This document shows positions 28,118 to 37,463 of a DNA stretch of 64,000 nt, one piece after another. Position 1 is the first letter of the stretch. The number at the start of each line of letters is the position of its first letter. The stretch is from Yersinia canariae (GTDB lineage: Bacteria; Pseudomonadota; Gammaproteobacteria; Enterobacterales; Enterobacteriaceae): positions 2,480,001 to 2,544,000 of the forward strand of contig NZ_CP043727.1 of assembly GCF_009831415.1 (NCBI RefSeq). Direction: 5' to 3'. The notes beneath the pieces are model-generated. The model did not search any database. It had not been told where the DNA came from and worked only from the letters and a program-made list of their open reading frames with translations. The translations under genes and the position numbers were made by a program.

Positions 28118-30022
28118 TCAATCACGCTGCTTGAGAAAAGCGATGGCTTTCGCCAAGTCGCGAGTGCGCGGCGCGGGGGGTAAACTATTGAGGAACATCG
28201 CGCCATAAGGGCGCATCACCAGGCGGTTATCACAGATGACCAGCACTCCGCGATCATCAATGTCACGAATCAAGCGGCCCACTCCTTGCTTCAAAGTAAT
28301 AACCGCGTCAGGTAATTGCACATCATTGAATGGATCACCGCCGCGCAGACGGCAATCTTCAATACGCGCTTTCAACAACGGGTCATCTGGCGAAGTAAAC
28401 GGCAGCTTATCGATAATGACACAAGAGAGCGCATCCCCACGTACATCAACCCCTTCCCAAAAGCTACTTGTCGCCACCAATAATGCATTGCCCGCCGCCA
28501 CAAATTGCGCCAAAAGTTGCCCTTTGCTCGTTTCCCCTTGCACCAAGACCGGCAATGTCATGCTGGCACGGAACTCTTCCGCCAGCCCCCGCATCATCTG
28601 GTGAGAAGTACACAAGAAGAAACAGCGCCCTTTGTTGGCATCAATCAAAGGTTTTAGCATTACCGCCAGTTTACGTGCTGCTCCCGGCTCATTGGCGGAG
28701 GGCAAATTACGCGGCACACACAGCAATGCCTGATTGGCGTAATCAAACGGGCTGGGCAGTAACAATGTCTTGGCGTTGGTCAGCCCCAGCCGTGAGGTGA
28801 AATGTGATAACTGGTCATTCACCGACAAAGTCGCTGAGGTGAAAATCCATGTTCCGGGTTTTTCTTCGATTAATTCACGAAAGCGGTCAGAAACAGAAAG
28901 TGGTGTGAGCGCCAGGACAAAATGACGTGAATTGCACTCATACCAATAACTGTAGCCGGGGGTAGAGACATCTTTTAATCGTTTAAGCCGGTTGCGATAC
29001 ACCGTGGCTCTTTCAAAGGCGGCATCCAGCATGGCGCTGCGCCCCAGTGAAAGTTTCATCACGTCGTAACACAGCTCTAGCGCATCATCGAGCAATAACA
29101 GCGCCCGTTGGATGGCTGGCTGCTCCATCACATCACGCAAGTTACCGCGATAGCCCGGATCCCCCAGAACCAAACGAAAGTCTTGCGTGCTTTGTGTCAG
29201 ACGATCGGCACTTTTTTGTAACTGAGCCGAATCACGCACTTCAGTGCGATAGGCAATAATGATGTCTTTTGCCAGATCCATCAATTGCCTACTGGTCAAT
29301 TGCTGACCAAAATATTGGCTGGCAATATCAGGCATCTGATGGGCTTCATCGAAAATCATCACATCGGCGGTTGGGATCAGTTCAGCAAATCCGCTCTCTT
29401 TCACCACCATATCCGCCAGGAATAAGTGGTGGTTTACCACCACCACATCAGCGTCCATCGCTCTGCGACGGGCTTTCACCACGAAGCAATCTTTATACAG
29501 CGGGCAATCACTGCCCAGACAGTTGTCATTGGTGCTGGTCACTAATGGCCAGACAAAACTGTCTTCTGCAACCTCGCCACAGGTACTGATATCCCCATCA
29601 ACGGTTTCTGCTGACCAGCCGCGTAAGCGCACTAAATCCACTAATGTTTCACTGGCTAACTCCCCGCCTGCCAGAGATTGCTGTTCAAGCCTCTCCAGAC
29701 ACAAATAATTCGAGCGGCCTTTGAGTAACGCCAGCTTTCCTTTGTATTTTAAGGCGGTTGCAACAGTCGGCAAATCGCGGGAATACAGCTGATCCTGTAA
29801 TGCTTTGGAGCCGGTGGAGATAATCACTTTGCAATCAGCCCGTAAAGCTGGCGCCAAATAGGCAAATGTTTTCCCCGTACCGGTACCGGCCTCGACGACC
29901 AGTTGTTGTTTGGCATCAATAGATTCACTGATTGCCGCAGCCATTTGGCGCTGGGACTCTCGGGGATTAAAACCTGTAATGGCCTGCGCTAATGCGCCGT
30001 CTGTTGCAAAATCGTCTGTCAC
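28118..30022 (-). CDS. yoaA: DinG-family iron-sulfur DNA helicase YoaA
   Basis: The 634-residue XPD/DinG-like helicase has Walker [12 protein letters not shown] (about 46-56), four Fe-S cysteines in the stretch YLCLERL ... CGEVAED ... CPLYKDC, the DEAH box FDEAHQ and motif [10 protein letters not shown]. In E. coli YoaA binds HolC of DNA polymerase III and aids repair at stalled forks. Length and domain order are normal. It is upstream of tsaB on the same strand and divergent from yoaB across a gap that holds an ERIC element. Confidence 0.94.
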   Translation of the reverse strand: MTDDFATDGALAQAITGFNPRESQRQMAAAISESIDAKQQLVVEAGTGTGKTFAYLAPALRADCKVIISTGSKALQDQLYSRDLPTVATALKYKGKLALLKGRSNYLCLERLEQQSLAGGELASETLVDLVRLRGWSAETVDGDISTCGEVAEDSFVWPLVTSTNDNCLGSDCPLYKDCFVVKARRRAMDADVVVVNHHLFLADMVVKESGFAELIPTADVMIFDEAHQMPDIASQYFGQQLTSRQLMDLAKDIIIAYRTEVRDSAQLQKSADRLTQSTQDFRLVLGDPGYRGNLRDVMEQPAIQRALLLLDDALELCYDVMKLSLGRSAMLDAAFERATVYRNRLKRLKDVSTPGYSYWYECNSRHFVLALTPLSVSDRFRELIEEKPGTWIFTSATLSVNDQLSHFTSRLGLTNAKTLLLPSPFDYANQALLCVPRNLPSANEPGAARKLAVMLKPLIDANKGRCFFLCTSHQMMRGLAEEFRASMTLPVLVQGETSKGQLLAQFVAAGNALLVATSSFWEGVDVRGDALSCVIIDKLPFTSPDDPLLKARIEDCRLRGGDPFNDVQLPDAVITLKQGVGRLIRDIDDRGVLVICDNRLVMRPYGAMFLNSLPPAPRTRDLAKAIAFLKQRD

Positions 30023-30115
30023 GCGTTCTCTTCCGGGCGAAATCAGCGGTGATTATGCCAAGCCTGAGGCCCGGCGACCACACATTCTCGCGGCAAGCTA
30101 TGCTACCCTAATGCC

Positions 30116-30228
30116 ATATCCTAAATAATTCGAGTTGCAGGAAGGCGGCAAGTGAGAGAATCCCGATGAGCTTTAAGGCGCTTTTCTCACCGGGCTAATG
30201 CAGAGGTAACTTGAAGAATGACGGGTAT
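30116..30228. repeat. ERIC element, degenerate centre
   Basis: The left end ATCCTAAATAATTCGAGTTGC and the AAGGCGGCAAG segment are conserved, as is the right end ACTTGAAGAATGACGGGTAT. The centre (CTTTAAGGCGCTTTTC) has lost the usual CTTACATAAGTAAG core. It lies between the divergent genes yoaA and yoaB, so it may affect both 5' ends. Confidence 0.8.
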
Positions 30229-30264
30229 CGCAACTGACATTGGCATTCACACACAGGAGTGAAA

Positions 30265-30609
30265 ATGAGTATTGAGCGCATTAATCCAGAAAAACGTTGG
30301 TCAGACGCGGTGGTATTCAACAATACTATCTATTACACCAGCGTACCGGAAAACTTGGATGCGGACGCCACGGCACAAACGGCAAACACACTGGCGGCAA
30401 TTGATATCATGCTGAATCAGCTTGGTTCGGATAAAAGCCGCATTTTGGATGCCACCATTTTTCTGGCAGATAAAGCAGACTTCGCGGCGATGAATGCGGC
30501 GTGGGATGCCTGGGTGGTAGACGGGAATGCGCCGGTGCGCTGTACTGTTGAAGCCAAGTTGATGAATCCAAACTACAAAGTCGAAATCAAAATTATTGCA
30601 GCCATCTGA
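30265..30609 (+). CDS. yoaB: RidA family protein YoaB
   Basis: The 114-residue protein of the YjgF/YER057c/UK114 (Rid) superfamily matches E. coli YoaB closely (RWSDAVVFNNTIYYTSVPENLDAD; NAPVRCTVEAKLMNP, with the substrate-facing Arg and Cys). Rid proteins hydrolyse reactive enamine/imine intermediates, but YoaB is a divergent subgroup with untested activity. The ATG at 30265 follows CAGGAGTGAAA; an in-frame GTG at 30259 overlaps the ribosome site and is rejected as start. Confidence 0.92.
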   Translation: MSIERINPEKRWSDAVVFNNTIYYTSVPENLDADATAQTANTLAAIDIMLNQLGSDKSRILDATIFLADKADFAAMNAAWDAWVVDGNAPVRCTVEAKLMNPNYKVEIKIIAAI

Positions 30610-30660
30610 TTAGCCGCTAAATATACTTAGCTTCCCTCACCCTAATCACAAAGTGAAAAC

Positions 30661-30730
30661 GCGGGGAAATGTACCGAATGGGGCATAGCGGCGTAAAACG
30701 CCAGAGTGCCCATTGGTGCAGTCGCCCCGC
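30661..30730. repeat. 70-nt nested imperfect palindrome between yoaB and mdtI
   Basis: Three nested stems share one axis: GCGGGG/CCCCGC (30661-30666 with 30725-30730), an 11-bp stem with two bulged G residues between 30673-30685 and 30707-30717, and GGCGT/ACGCC (30690-30694 with 30698-30702) around an AAA loop. It lies 52 bases after yoaB and 12 bases before the mdtI stop, and reads the same from either side. No T tract is present. Confidence 0.6.
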
Positions 30731-30741
30731 CAAACACCGGA

Positions 30742-31071
30742 TTACGATAGCTTAATCATCACCATTCCGGCCAACAGCAAAATCAAGCCGATCCAGCCTT
30801 TATAATTCAGCCGCTGGTTGAATAAAATCCACCCCGCAGCCACGGTGGCGGCAATACCAAACCCGCCCCACAAAGCATAAGCCACTGATAATTCAATGCC
30901 TTTTACGGCTTGTGCTAAAGCACTGAATGCCCCTAACACTGAAATCAATGATAATATACCCAACCATACTCGGCGAAAACCATCTGACATTTTCAGCAAA
31001 ATATTGGCGATTATTTCCAGGATGACAGCCAAAATAAGAAACGCGATATGGTAAAACTCAAGCTGTTGCAT
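30742..31071 (-). CDS. mdtI: Spermidine export protein MdtI (SMR family)
   Basis: The 109-residue protein has four membrane helices and the conserved glutamate in helix 1 (Glu in [10 protein letters not shown]). It matches MdtI in the [15 protein letters not shown] segment. It forms a heteromeric small multidrug resistance exporter with MdtJ that exports spermidine. I use the ATG at 31071 (MQQLEF); three upstream codons are also open. The start overlaps the 3' end of mdtJ, so translation is probably coupled. Confidence 0.93.
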   Translation of the reverse strand: MQQLEFYHIAFLILAVILEIIANILLKMSDGFRRVWLGILSLISVLGAFSALAQAVKGIELSVAYALWGGFGIAATVAAGWILFNQRLNYKGWIGLILLLAGMVMIKLS

Positions 31072-31438
31072 GATGCTCACCTGAATTGCGACTTGGACTG
31101 TTTGGTTTCTTCGGTTTACGTGTGCCTGATTTCACTAGCATTATGCCGCCGACTAATGTCACTAAACCGGCAATTTTAAGTGGCGATAAACTCTCATCAA
31201 ACCACAGCACACTAAAGACAGTAATAATCAGGATACCTATCCCTTCCCACAGCGCATAAGCCACACCTAACGCGACTTTCTTCACCGCCAGAGCCAGCAA
31301 TATATATGAGCCGGTTATCATAAAATACATCACGATATGCCCGGTCATCTCACCACTCACACTGGCGTATTTCATTGATAAGGTGCCGATAATTTCAGCA
31401 ACAATCGCCAGACCTAAAAATATCCAATAAATCATCAT
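31058..31438 (-). CDS. mdtJ: Spermidine export protein MdtJ (SMR family)
   Basis: The 126-residue SMR subunit has four membrane helices and the conserved Glu in [13 protein letters not shown]. The C-terminal tail is hydrophilic ([13 protein letters not shown] and onward). It pairs with MdtI, whose gene overlaps its last 14 bases. Upstream on the same strand lie an ERIC element (31458-31580) and a 32-codon leader ORF (31718-31816), which suggests post-transcriptional control of the operon by polyamines as reported for E. coli/Shigella mdtJI. Confidence 0.93.
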   Translation of the reverse strand: MMIYWIFLGLAIVAEIIGTLSMKYASVSGEMTGHIVMYFMITGSYILLALAVKKVALGVAYALWEGIGILIITVFSVLWFDESLSPLKIAGLVTLVGGIMLVKSGTRKPKKPNSPSRNSGEHHATA

Positions 31439-31457
31439 TCTTCTCCTAACACACAGC

Positions 31458-31580
31458 TACCCTATCGGTTTCAAAGTGCAGGAAGGCGGCAAACAAGATA
31501 ATCCTGTTGAACTTACATAAGTAAGTGATTCGGATGACTGAATGCAGCCAATACCCCTGCTATTTGAGAAATGACGGGTA
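31458..31580. repeat. ERIC element upstream of mdtJI
   Basis: This 123-bp element has the conserved core CTTACATAAGTAAGTGATTC, the left segment GCAGGAAGGCGGCAA and the right end AATGACGGGTA. It begins 20 bp upstream of the mdtJ start, inside the predicted 5' untranslated region between the leader ORF and mdtJ. Confidence 0.88.
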
Positions 31581-31717
31581 AAACGCACGCTAAGGTCTAT
31601 TTGTTACGGTTATCCTCACTCGGCACACCATTCACTGGGAATTGACGTGCGCAGGCCGTAAGAAATAGAAACTCACTTGGCGTAGAAACTTTTATTTTTT
31701 ATTGAAGAAGAAAGACG

Positions 31718-31816
31718 CTATAGCTCGCTGCACCAGTGATGCTCACTGGCCAGAATGGCAGACAGGAAGAGTTGGCAAGTAGAAGGTTTGAAAGTAATTC
31801 CATTAATTTTCATCAT
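31718..31816 (-). CDS. Candidate 32-aa leader peptide of mdtJI (MdtU-like)
   Basis: Read on the minus strand, ATG ATG opens a 32-codon frame ending in TAG at 31718, behind the purine-rich sequence AAAAAAGAGATATATT. The peptide begins MMKINGITFKPSTCQ and ends ASEHHWCSEL. It is followed by 279 bp of leader and then mdtJ on the same strand. A short upstream ORF named mdtU, linked to spermidine control, is described for mdtJI in E. coli; I recall this but could not compare sequences. The coding call rests on the ribosome site, position and amino-acid-like composition; no database comparison was possible. Confidence 0.5.
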   Translation of the reverse strand: MMKINGITFKPSTCQLFLSAILASEHHWCSEL

Positions 31817-32012
31817 AATATATCTCTTTTTTCTAGCCACACGCGCTTTAGCCACATTCTTGTATGCCAAACCTAGTGTGATACGCCTAAAACCCTCATC
31901 AAATTGGAATAATTAACTGCTGTATTTTTACCACAGTCAATTTTATAAAGCAAACCATCAATTCTATAAATAGTTTATAAAAAGAGATTAAAAAATAATA
32001 AGTTAGTCTTTC

Positions 32013-32046
32013 TAAAAAAACAAAACCCCTGCATGGCAAGGGTTTT
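32013..32046 (-). terminator. Terminator of eda
   Basis: The stem AAAACCC/GGGTTTT (32022-32028 with 32040-32046), with an inner TGC/GCA extension, is followed on the minus strand by GTTTTTTT. It lies about 50 bases after the eda stop. The region 31817-32012 shows no gene. Confidence 0.8.
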
Positions 32047-32098
32047 ATATTGAGTAAGGATACCCGGTTCTCCCATCAGTTCAGGGAGTTACAGCAAC

Positions 32099-32740
32099 TT
32101 ATGCTGTAGCGCCCGCGACAGCCTGTTTTGCTAATTCAGTAATGCGAGCGTAATCACCTTTTTCCAGCGCATCAGCAGGAACCAACCATGAGCCGCCGAT
32201 ACACAATACGCTTTTCAGCGCCAGGTAATCGCGATAGTTGTTCGGGGTAATACCGCCTGTTGGGCAGAAACGCACTTGAGAGAATGGGCCGCCAATAGCT
32301 TGCAAAGCTTTCACGCCGCCATTAGCTTCTGCCGGGAAGAATTTAAACTCACGCAGGCCATAGCTCATGCCCAGCATCAGTTCTGAAACAGTGCTGATCC
32401 CTGGGATCAACGGAATAGAGCCTTCGGTAGCCGCTTTGAGCAGCTCATCTGTCAGCCCCGGGCTAATGGCGAATTGAGCACCCGCATCAACGACATCAGC
32501 CAATTGCTGAGGATTAAGGACAGTACCCGCGCCTACAATAGCCTCAGGAACTTCTTTCGCGATGGCACGAATAGCCTCAACAGCACAAGGGGTGCGCAAC
32601 GTCACTTCCAGCACCCGAACACCACCAGCCACCAGGGCTTTTGCCAGCGGTACCGCTTGCTCGAGCTTGTTAATCACGATCACCGGGACAACAGGGCCTG
32701 CGGTCATGATATGTTCTGCGCTCGTTTTCCAGCTTTTCAT
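32099..32740 (-). CDS. eda: KHG/KDPG aldolase
   Basis: The 213-residue class I aldolase splits 2-keto-3-deoxy-6-phosphogluconate into pyruvate and glyceraldehyde-3-phosphate. The Schiff-base lysine is in [14 protein letters not shown] (Lys at about 133), and the catalytic Glu is in VLEVTLRTP (about 45). GGAGATAACAACTG precedes the ATG. It lies downstream of zwf without edd between them, so its substrate at this locus may come mainly from hexuronate catabolism, or edd may be elsewhere in the genome. Confidence 0.95.
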   Translation of the reverse strand: MKSWKTSAEHIMTAGPVVPVIVINKLEQAVPLAKALVAGGVRVLEVTLRTPCAVEAIRAIAKEVPEAIVGAGTVLNPQQLADVVDAGAQFAISPGLTDELLKAATEGSIPLIPGISTVSELMLGMSYGLREFKFFPAEANGGVKALQAIGGPFSQVRFCPTGGITPNNYRDYLALKSVLCIGGSWLVPADALEKGDYARITELAKQAVAGATA

Positions 32741-32800
32741 CAGTTGTTATCTCCACTTATGCCGATTGGCATGTACTCACCCTAAGGTGTCAGTTGAAAT

Positions 32801-32840
32801 ATGGCAGGCAAAATATTCACGACGACTTTCTGCCTGCCAT
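32801..32840 (-). promoter_or_regulatory. Perfect 10-bp inverted repeat between zwf and eda
   Basis: ATGGCAGGCA (32801-32810) pairs with TGCCTGCCAT (32831-32840) around a 20-nt loop, starting 28 bases after the zwf stop. No T tract follows on the minus strand. It could stabilise the zwf message or set the zwf:eda ratio. Confidence 0.5.
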
Positions 32841-32868
32841 AAAGAATCACAATGCGAGCAAACTAATC

Positions 32869-34353
32869 TTACTCGAACTCATTCCATGAGCGGCCATCAC
32901 GAGTGATCATGGCAACAGATGCCACTGGCCCCCAAGTCCCGGACTGGTAAGGCTTTGGAGCCTCATTATCAGCAGCCCATGCATCCATGATGGAGTCGAC
33001 CCACTTCCATGCTTCCTCAACCTCATCACGGCGCACAAACAGAGCTTGAATACCCCGCATCGTCTCCAATAACAGACGTTCGTAGGCATCGGCAATATGT
33101 TGTTCGTTAAAGGTTTTTGAGAAACTGAGGTCAAGTTTGGTGGTTTGCAGGCGGTGTTTATGCTCCAGACCCGGCACTTTATTCAGCACTTCAATTTCAA
33201 TGCCTTCATCCGGTTGCAAACGGATAGTCAGCTTGTTTTGTGGCAATTGTTGATAAGATTCGCGGAACAGATTCAGCGCGGGATTTTTAAAATACACCAC
33301 CACTTCAGAGCACTTGCTTGGCAGGCGTTTACCAGTTCGCAGATAGAACGGCACACCGGCCCAGCGCCAGTCATCGATATCAACACGGATAGAAACGAAT
33401 GTCTCCGTGTTGCTGCTCTTGTTCGCCCCTTCCTCTTCCAGATAGCCCGGGACTTTATTACCCTGAACGAACCCAGCCGTATACTGACCACGAACCGTAG
33501 TTTCGCGCACATTGGTGTGGTCGATACGGCGCAGCGAGCGCAGCACTTTCACTTTTTCGTCACGGATACGGTCTGTACTCAAATCTGCCGGTGGTGACAT
33601 GGCAATCATGGTCAGGATTTGCAGTAAATGGTTTTGGATCATGTCACGCATCTGACCGGCCTGATCAAAATAGCCCCAGCGCCCTTCAATCCCAACTTCC
33701 TCAGCGACGGTTATCTGCACATGATCAATCGTGCGGTTATCCCAGTTTGACGCAAACAGTGAGTTGGCAAAACGCAGAGCCAGCAGATTCAGAACCGTCT
33801 CTTTACCTAAATAATGGTCGATACGATAAACCTGACACTCATTGAAATATTCGGCGACCTGATCGTTAATTACCCGCGAGGACGCTAAATCTTTCCCCAA
33901 GGGTTTTTCCATAACGACTCGTGCAGGCTCTTTATTCAGCCCCGATTCACCCAATCCTTTGCAAATTGCGCCAAAAGTATTAGGTGGCATAGCAAAGTAG
34001 TTAATCGTAGTGCGGTTTTTTTGATCCAGCATTTTGCCTAACTTGGCAAAGTGCTTGCTGTCATTGACGTCTAAATTACAGAAGTCGAGACGAGAACTGA
34101 GCTTTTGCCACAATTCATCATCCAGCTTCTCTTTCATAAAGGTATCGAGGGCTTCCTTTACCACGGCTGTGTACGCGTCTTTATCCCAGTCGGCACGGCC
34201 TACGCCGATAATCCGAGTATCAGGGTGGATGTGACCCGCTTTCTCTAATTGGTAAAGGGAAGGCAACAGTTTCCGGCGAGCCAAGTCTCCCTTAGCGCCG
34301 AAAATCACCAGATCACACGCCTGTGCTGCCTGGGCTGTATTAGTTACCGCCAT
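32869..34353 (-). CDS. zwf: Glucose-6-phosphate 1-dehydrogenase
   Basis: The 494-residue NADP-dependent enzyme opens the pentose phosphate and Entner-Doudoroff routes. The nucleotide site is near the N-terminus (VIFGAKGDLARRKLLPSLY; here GAKGDL replaces the common GASGDL), and the active-site motif is RIDHYLGKE at about 180. ATG 34353 follows ACGAGGAGAATAAC; the open frame continues 35 codons upstream without a family match. A HexR palindrome lies 26-40 bp upstream, so HexR repression is expected. Confidence 0.95.
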   Translation of the reverse strand: MAVTNTAQAAQACDLVIFGAKGDLARRKLLPSLYQLEKAGHIHPDTRIIGVGRADWDKDAYTAVVKEALDTFMKEKLDDELWQKLSSRLDFCNLDVNDSKHFAKLGKMLDQKNRTTINYFAMPPNTFGAICKGLGESGLNKEPARVVMEKPLGKDLASSRVINDQVAEYFNECQVYRIDHYLGKETVLNLLALRFANSLFASNWDNRTIDHVQITVAEEVGIEGRWGYFDQAGQMRDMIQNHLLQILTMIAMSPPADLSTDRIRDEKVKVLRSLRRIDHTNVRETTVRGQYTAGFVQGNKVPGYLEEEGANKSSNTETFVSIRVDIDDWRWAGVPFYLRTGKRLPSKCSEVVVYFKNPALNLFRESYQQLPQNKLTIRLQPDEGIEIEVLNKVPGLEHKHRLQTTKLDLSFSKTFNEQHIADAYERLLLETMRGIQALFVRRDEVEEAWKWVDSIMDAWAADNEAPKPYQSGTWGPVASVAMITRDGRSWNEFE

Positions 34354-34378
34354 GTTATTCTCCTCGTTGCAGGATATT

Positions 34379-34393
34379 TGTAATTTTCTTACA
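34379..34393 (-). promoter_or_regulatory. HexR operator at zwf
   Basis: TGTAATTTTCTTACA is a TGTAA-N5-TTACA palindrome of the HexR type, 26-40 bp upstream of the zwf ATG. hexR itself is divergent, next door. Confidence 0.75.
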
Positions 34394-34512
34394 TTACTAA
34401 TGTACTCTCTTTGACTATAGCCAGTAAACCCGGATAAAAGCGGACCAAAAAAGGTCAAAAAACACTCGATAGAGTGGCAGGCCGCGTCAAATCAGGCCGC
34501 ACAACTTTAAAA

Positions 34513-34527
34513 TGTAATTTTATGACG
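34513..34527. promoter_or_regulatory. Possible second, weaker HexR site between zwf and hexR
   Basis: TGTAATTTTATGACG keeps the left half of the HexR palindrome but only part of the right half. It lies midway in the zwf-hexR gap and could serve autoregulation. Low confidence. Confidence 0.3.
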
Positions 34528-34705
34528 TTTTTGACAACTATTTACCATTATGAAAATTAGACACAGGTCATATTCTGGTGAAAAAGAGTGACTTCAGACC
34601 AGATGTCTCTGCCAACGGGTTCCAGCTCGTAGTATATTTTCATTAAACCGACATAGATTTCTCCTTTAAATGAAATCGGTAAAACCCATGGGTGACTCTC
34701 GTTAT

Positions 34706-35575
34706 ATGAATACGCTGGAAAATATCCAAAATAATCTGGACCTCCTGAGCAAATCGGAAAGGAAAGTCGCCGAGGTAATTCTCGCCGCCCCACAAACTGC
34801 CATCCACTCAAGTATCGCCACACTCGCCAAGTTGGCGAATGTAAGCGAACCCACGGTAAACCGCTTTTGCCGTCGATTAGACACGAAAGGTTTCCCTGAT
34901 TTTAAACTTCATTTGGCACAAAGTCTGGCTAATGGCACACCTTATGTGAACCGTAATGTTGAAGAGGATGATAGTGTAGCCGCTTACACTGGGAAAATAT
35001 TCGAATCGACCATGGCCAGTTTGGATATGGCGAAGAACAATTTAGATATTGCAGCCATTAATCGGGCAGTCGATTTATTGACGCAAGCGAAGAAAATATC
35101 GTTCTTCGGCCTTGGTGCATCGGCGGCTGTGGCGCATGATGCCATGAATAAATTCTTCCGCTTCAATATCCCAGTCATTTACTTCGATGATATCGTCATG
35201 CAACGCATGAGCTGCATGAATTCCAATGAAGGTGATGTCGTGGTATTGATATCCCACACTGGGCGGACAAAAAGCCTCGTTGAGTTGGCGCAACTCGCTC
35301 GTGAAAACGATGCCACCGTGATTGCCATTACCTCCCGCGACACGCCACTGGCCAATGAAGCGACATTGCCTCTCTTGTTGGATGTGCCGGAAGATACTGA
35401 TATGTATATGCCAATGGTGTCGCGTATTGCTCAACTGACCTTAATTGATGTGTTGGCGACCGGTTTTACCCTACGTCGAGGGGCTAAATTCAGGGATAAC
35501 TTGAAGCGAGTTAAAGACGCATTAAAAGAATCGCGCTTCGATAAAGGCTCTCCACGGGTCAACAGTGGCGAGTAA
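34706..35575 (+). CDS. hexR: Transcriptional regulator HexR (RpiR family)
   Basis: The 289-residue protein has an N-terminal HTH_6 domain (about 1-77; ANVSEPTVNRFCRRLD recognition region) and a SIS sugar-phosphate domain (about 120-260) that senses 2-keto-3-deoxy-6-phosphogluconate in known HexR proteins. The open frame reaches 12 codons farther upstream, but MNTLENIQNNLDLLSKSERK matches the family N-terminus, so ATG 34706 is used; its ribosome site is weak. It is divergent from zwf and upstream of pykA, both with HexR palindromes. The ligand produced or consumed by Eda would link sugar flux to this regulon. Confidence 0.93.
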   Translation: MNTLENIQNNLDLLSKSERKVAEVILAAPQTAIHSSIATLAKLANVSEPTVNRFCRRLDTKGFPDFKLHLAQSLANGTPYVNRNVEEDDSVAAYTGKIFESTMASLDMAKNNLDIAAINRAVDLLTQAKKISFFGLGASAAVAHDAMNKFFRFNIPVIYFDDIVMQRMSCMNSNEGDVVVLISHTGRTKSLVELAQLARENDATVIAITSRDTPLANEATLPLLLDVPEDTDMYMPMVSRIAQLTLIDVLATGFTLRRGAKFRDNLKRVKDALKESRFDKGSPRVNSGE

Positions 35576-35880
35576 TGGCGCGAAGTGAATTGTGTCAAAA
35601 AGTAAATATTCGCCGGGGGAGAAGTCGTGTTGTTTTGTGTTAGCGCATCTTCTGCCATGAAAATTTGACGTATTATTGAAAAATAATATCTGTCTGACTC
35701 GCATAATAGTGGAGTCAATAATTGGTAAATAGTTCGCTTTTGTAATGTGGTCATTGGTGCAAAAACGGAATCCGCATGGGCCATTTTATGCATCAATAGT
35801 TTTACAGTCGCAAGCGGATAACATAAATGACACTATGTTGTTGTAAAACATAGCTGTCGCAATTATGTCGTCGTAAAATT

Positions 35881-35895
35881 TGTAACTTAATTACA
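35881..35895 (+). promoter_or_regulatory. HexR operator at pykA
   Basis: TGTAACTTAATTACA is a near-perfect HexR palindrome (TGTAA-N5-TTACA), 68-82 bp upstream of the pykA ATG. The rest of the 387-bp hexR-pykA gap shows a 7-bp inverted repeat, CTATGTT/AACATAG (35833-35853), and no gene. Confidence 0.75.
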
Positions 35896-35962
35896 TTTTA
35901 CTATCGGATTTATTATCCGCTGTTTTAACAACACCATGCTTCATCAGTCAACGGAGTAAGAG

Positions 35963-37405
35963 ATGTCCAGACGGCTCAGAAGGACCAAGATTGTTACTAC
36001 ACTGGGGCCGGCTACTGACCGCGACAATAATCTGGAAAAGATTATTGCTGCAGGTGCTAACGTAGTCCGCCTGAATTTTTCCCATGGTAGTGCTGAAGAT
36101 CATGAATTACGGGCCAACAAAGTCCGTGAGATCGCCGCCAGATTGGGGCGCCATGTAGCTATTCTTGGCGATTTGCAGGGTCCTAAGATCCGGGTATCTA
36201 CTTTTAAGGAAGGTAAAGTCTTCCTTAATGTGCACGATAAATTCCTGCTAGATGCCAATATGGCAAAAGGCGAAGGCGATAAAGATAAAGTTGGTATTGA
36301 TTATAAAGGATTACCTGCGGATGTTGTTCCCGGCGATATCTTGTTGCTGGACGATGGCCGCGTACAATTAAAAGTTATTGAAGTTCAGGGCATGAAAGTG
36401 TTCACCGAAGTTACCGTCGGCGGCCCACTGTCCAATAACAAAGGGATTAATAAGTTAGGTGGGGGTCTGTCAGCTGAAGCCCTGACTGAAAAAGATAAAG
36501 CCGACATTATCACTGCTGCCAAAATTGGTGTGGACTTCCTGGCGGTGTCCTTCCCACGTACTGGCGAAGATTTGCATTACGCACGTCGTTTGGCCCGTGA
36601 TGCTGGCTGCAATGCACAAATTGTCGCAAAAGTTGAGCGCGCAGAAGCCGTCGCAACAGATGAAGCTATGGACGACATTATCCTGGCCTCTGACGTGGTG
36701 ATGGTTGCTCGTGGTGACTTGGGTGTTGAAATTGGTGACCCTGAGTTAGTCGGAATTCAGAAAAAACTGATTCGCCGTGCCCGTCAGCTAAACCGCGCGG
36801 TTATCACTGCAACCCAGATGATGGAGTCAATGATAACTAACCCAATGCCCACTCGTGCTGAAGTTATGGACGTGGCTAATGCCGTACTCGATGGTACCGA
36901 TGCGGTAATGTTGTCAGCCGAAACAGCAGCGGGTCAGTATCCGGCTGAAACGGTTGCGGCCATGGCGCGAGTCTGCTTGGGTGCAGAAAAAATCCCAAGT
37001 ATCAATGTGTCTAAGCACCGCCTTGATGTGCAATTCGACAATGTTGAAGAAGCCATTGCGATGTCGACCATGTATGCAGCAAACCATCTGAAAGGCATCA
37101 CTGCCATTCTTGCGATGACTGAATCAGGCCGCACTGCACTGATGATGTCCCGCATCAGTTCTGGTTTGCCCATCTTTGCAATGTCGCGCCATGACCATAC
37201 GTTGAACCTGACGGCTATCTATCGTGGCGTAACTCCGGTTTATTGTGATACTCATACCGATGGCATTCTTGCGGCAACTGAAGCTGTAAATCGTCTGAAA
37301 GATAAAGGTTTCTTGGTATCTGGTGACTTGGTTATTGTCACACAGGGCGATGTTATGGGAACTATTGGCACCACCAATACCAGCCGCATCATCCGTGTTG
37401 AATGA
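35963..37405 (+). CDS. pykA: Pyruvate kinase II
   Basis: The 480-residue enzyme transfers phosphate from PEP to ADP in the last step of glycolysis. It matches E. coli PykA (AMP-activated type) from [21 protein letters not shown] onward. The catalytic Lys and metal Glu are in AKVERAEAV, and [11 protein letters not shown] carries the active-site Thr. It follows hexR on the same strand, with its own HexR operator and promoter. GGAGTAAGAG precedes the ATG. It ends in a terminator shared with lpxM. Confidence 0.97.
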   Translation: MSRRLRRTKIVTTLGPATDRDNNLEKIIAAGANVVRLNFSHGSAEDHELRANKVREIAARLGRHVAILGDLQGPKIRVSTFKEGKVFLNVHDKFLLDANMAKGEGDKDKVGIDYKGLPADVVPGDILLLDDGRVQLKVIEVQGMKVFTEVTVGGPLSNNKGINKLGGGLSAEALTEKDKADIITAAKIGVDFLAVSFPRTGEDLHYARRLARDAGCNAQIVAKVERAEAVATDEAMDDIILASDVVMVARGDLGVEIGDPELVGIQKKLIRRARQLNRAVITATQMMESMITNPMPTRAEVMDVANAVLDGTDAVMLSAETAAGQYPAETVAAMARVCLGAEKIPSINVSKHRLDVQFDNVEEAIAMSTMYAANHLKGITAILAMTESGRTALMMSRISSGLPIFAMSRHDHTLNLTAIYRGVTPVYCDTHTDGILAATEAVNRLKDKGFLVSGDLVIVTQGDVMGTIGTTNTSRIIRVE

Positions 37406-37420
37406 CGTTTAACTAAGAAT

Positions 37421-37453
37421 AAAAAAAGCCCGCGAATCAACCGCGGGCTTTTT
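37421..37453. terminator. Bidirectional terminator between pykA and lpxM
   Basis: The stem AAAAAGCCCGCG/CGCGGGCTTTTT (37423-37434 with 37442-37453) has a 7-nt loop, with A and T runs on both sides. Confidence 0.9.
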
Positions 37454-37463
37454 CATTATTCTC

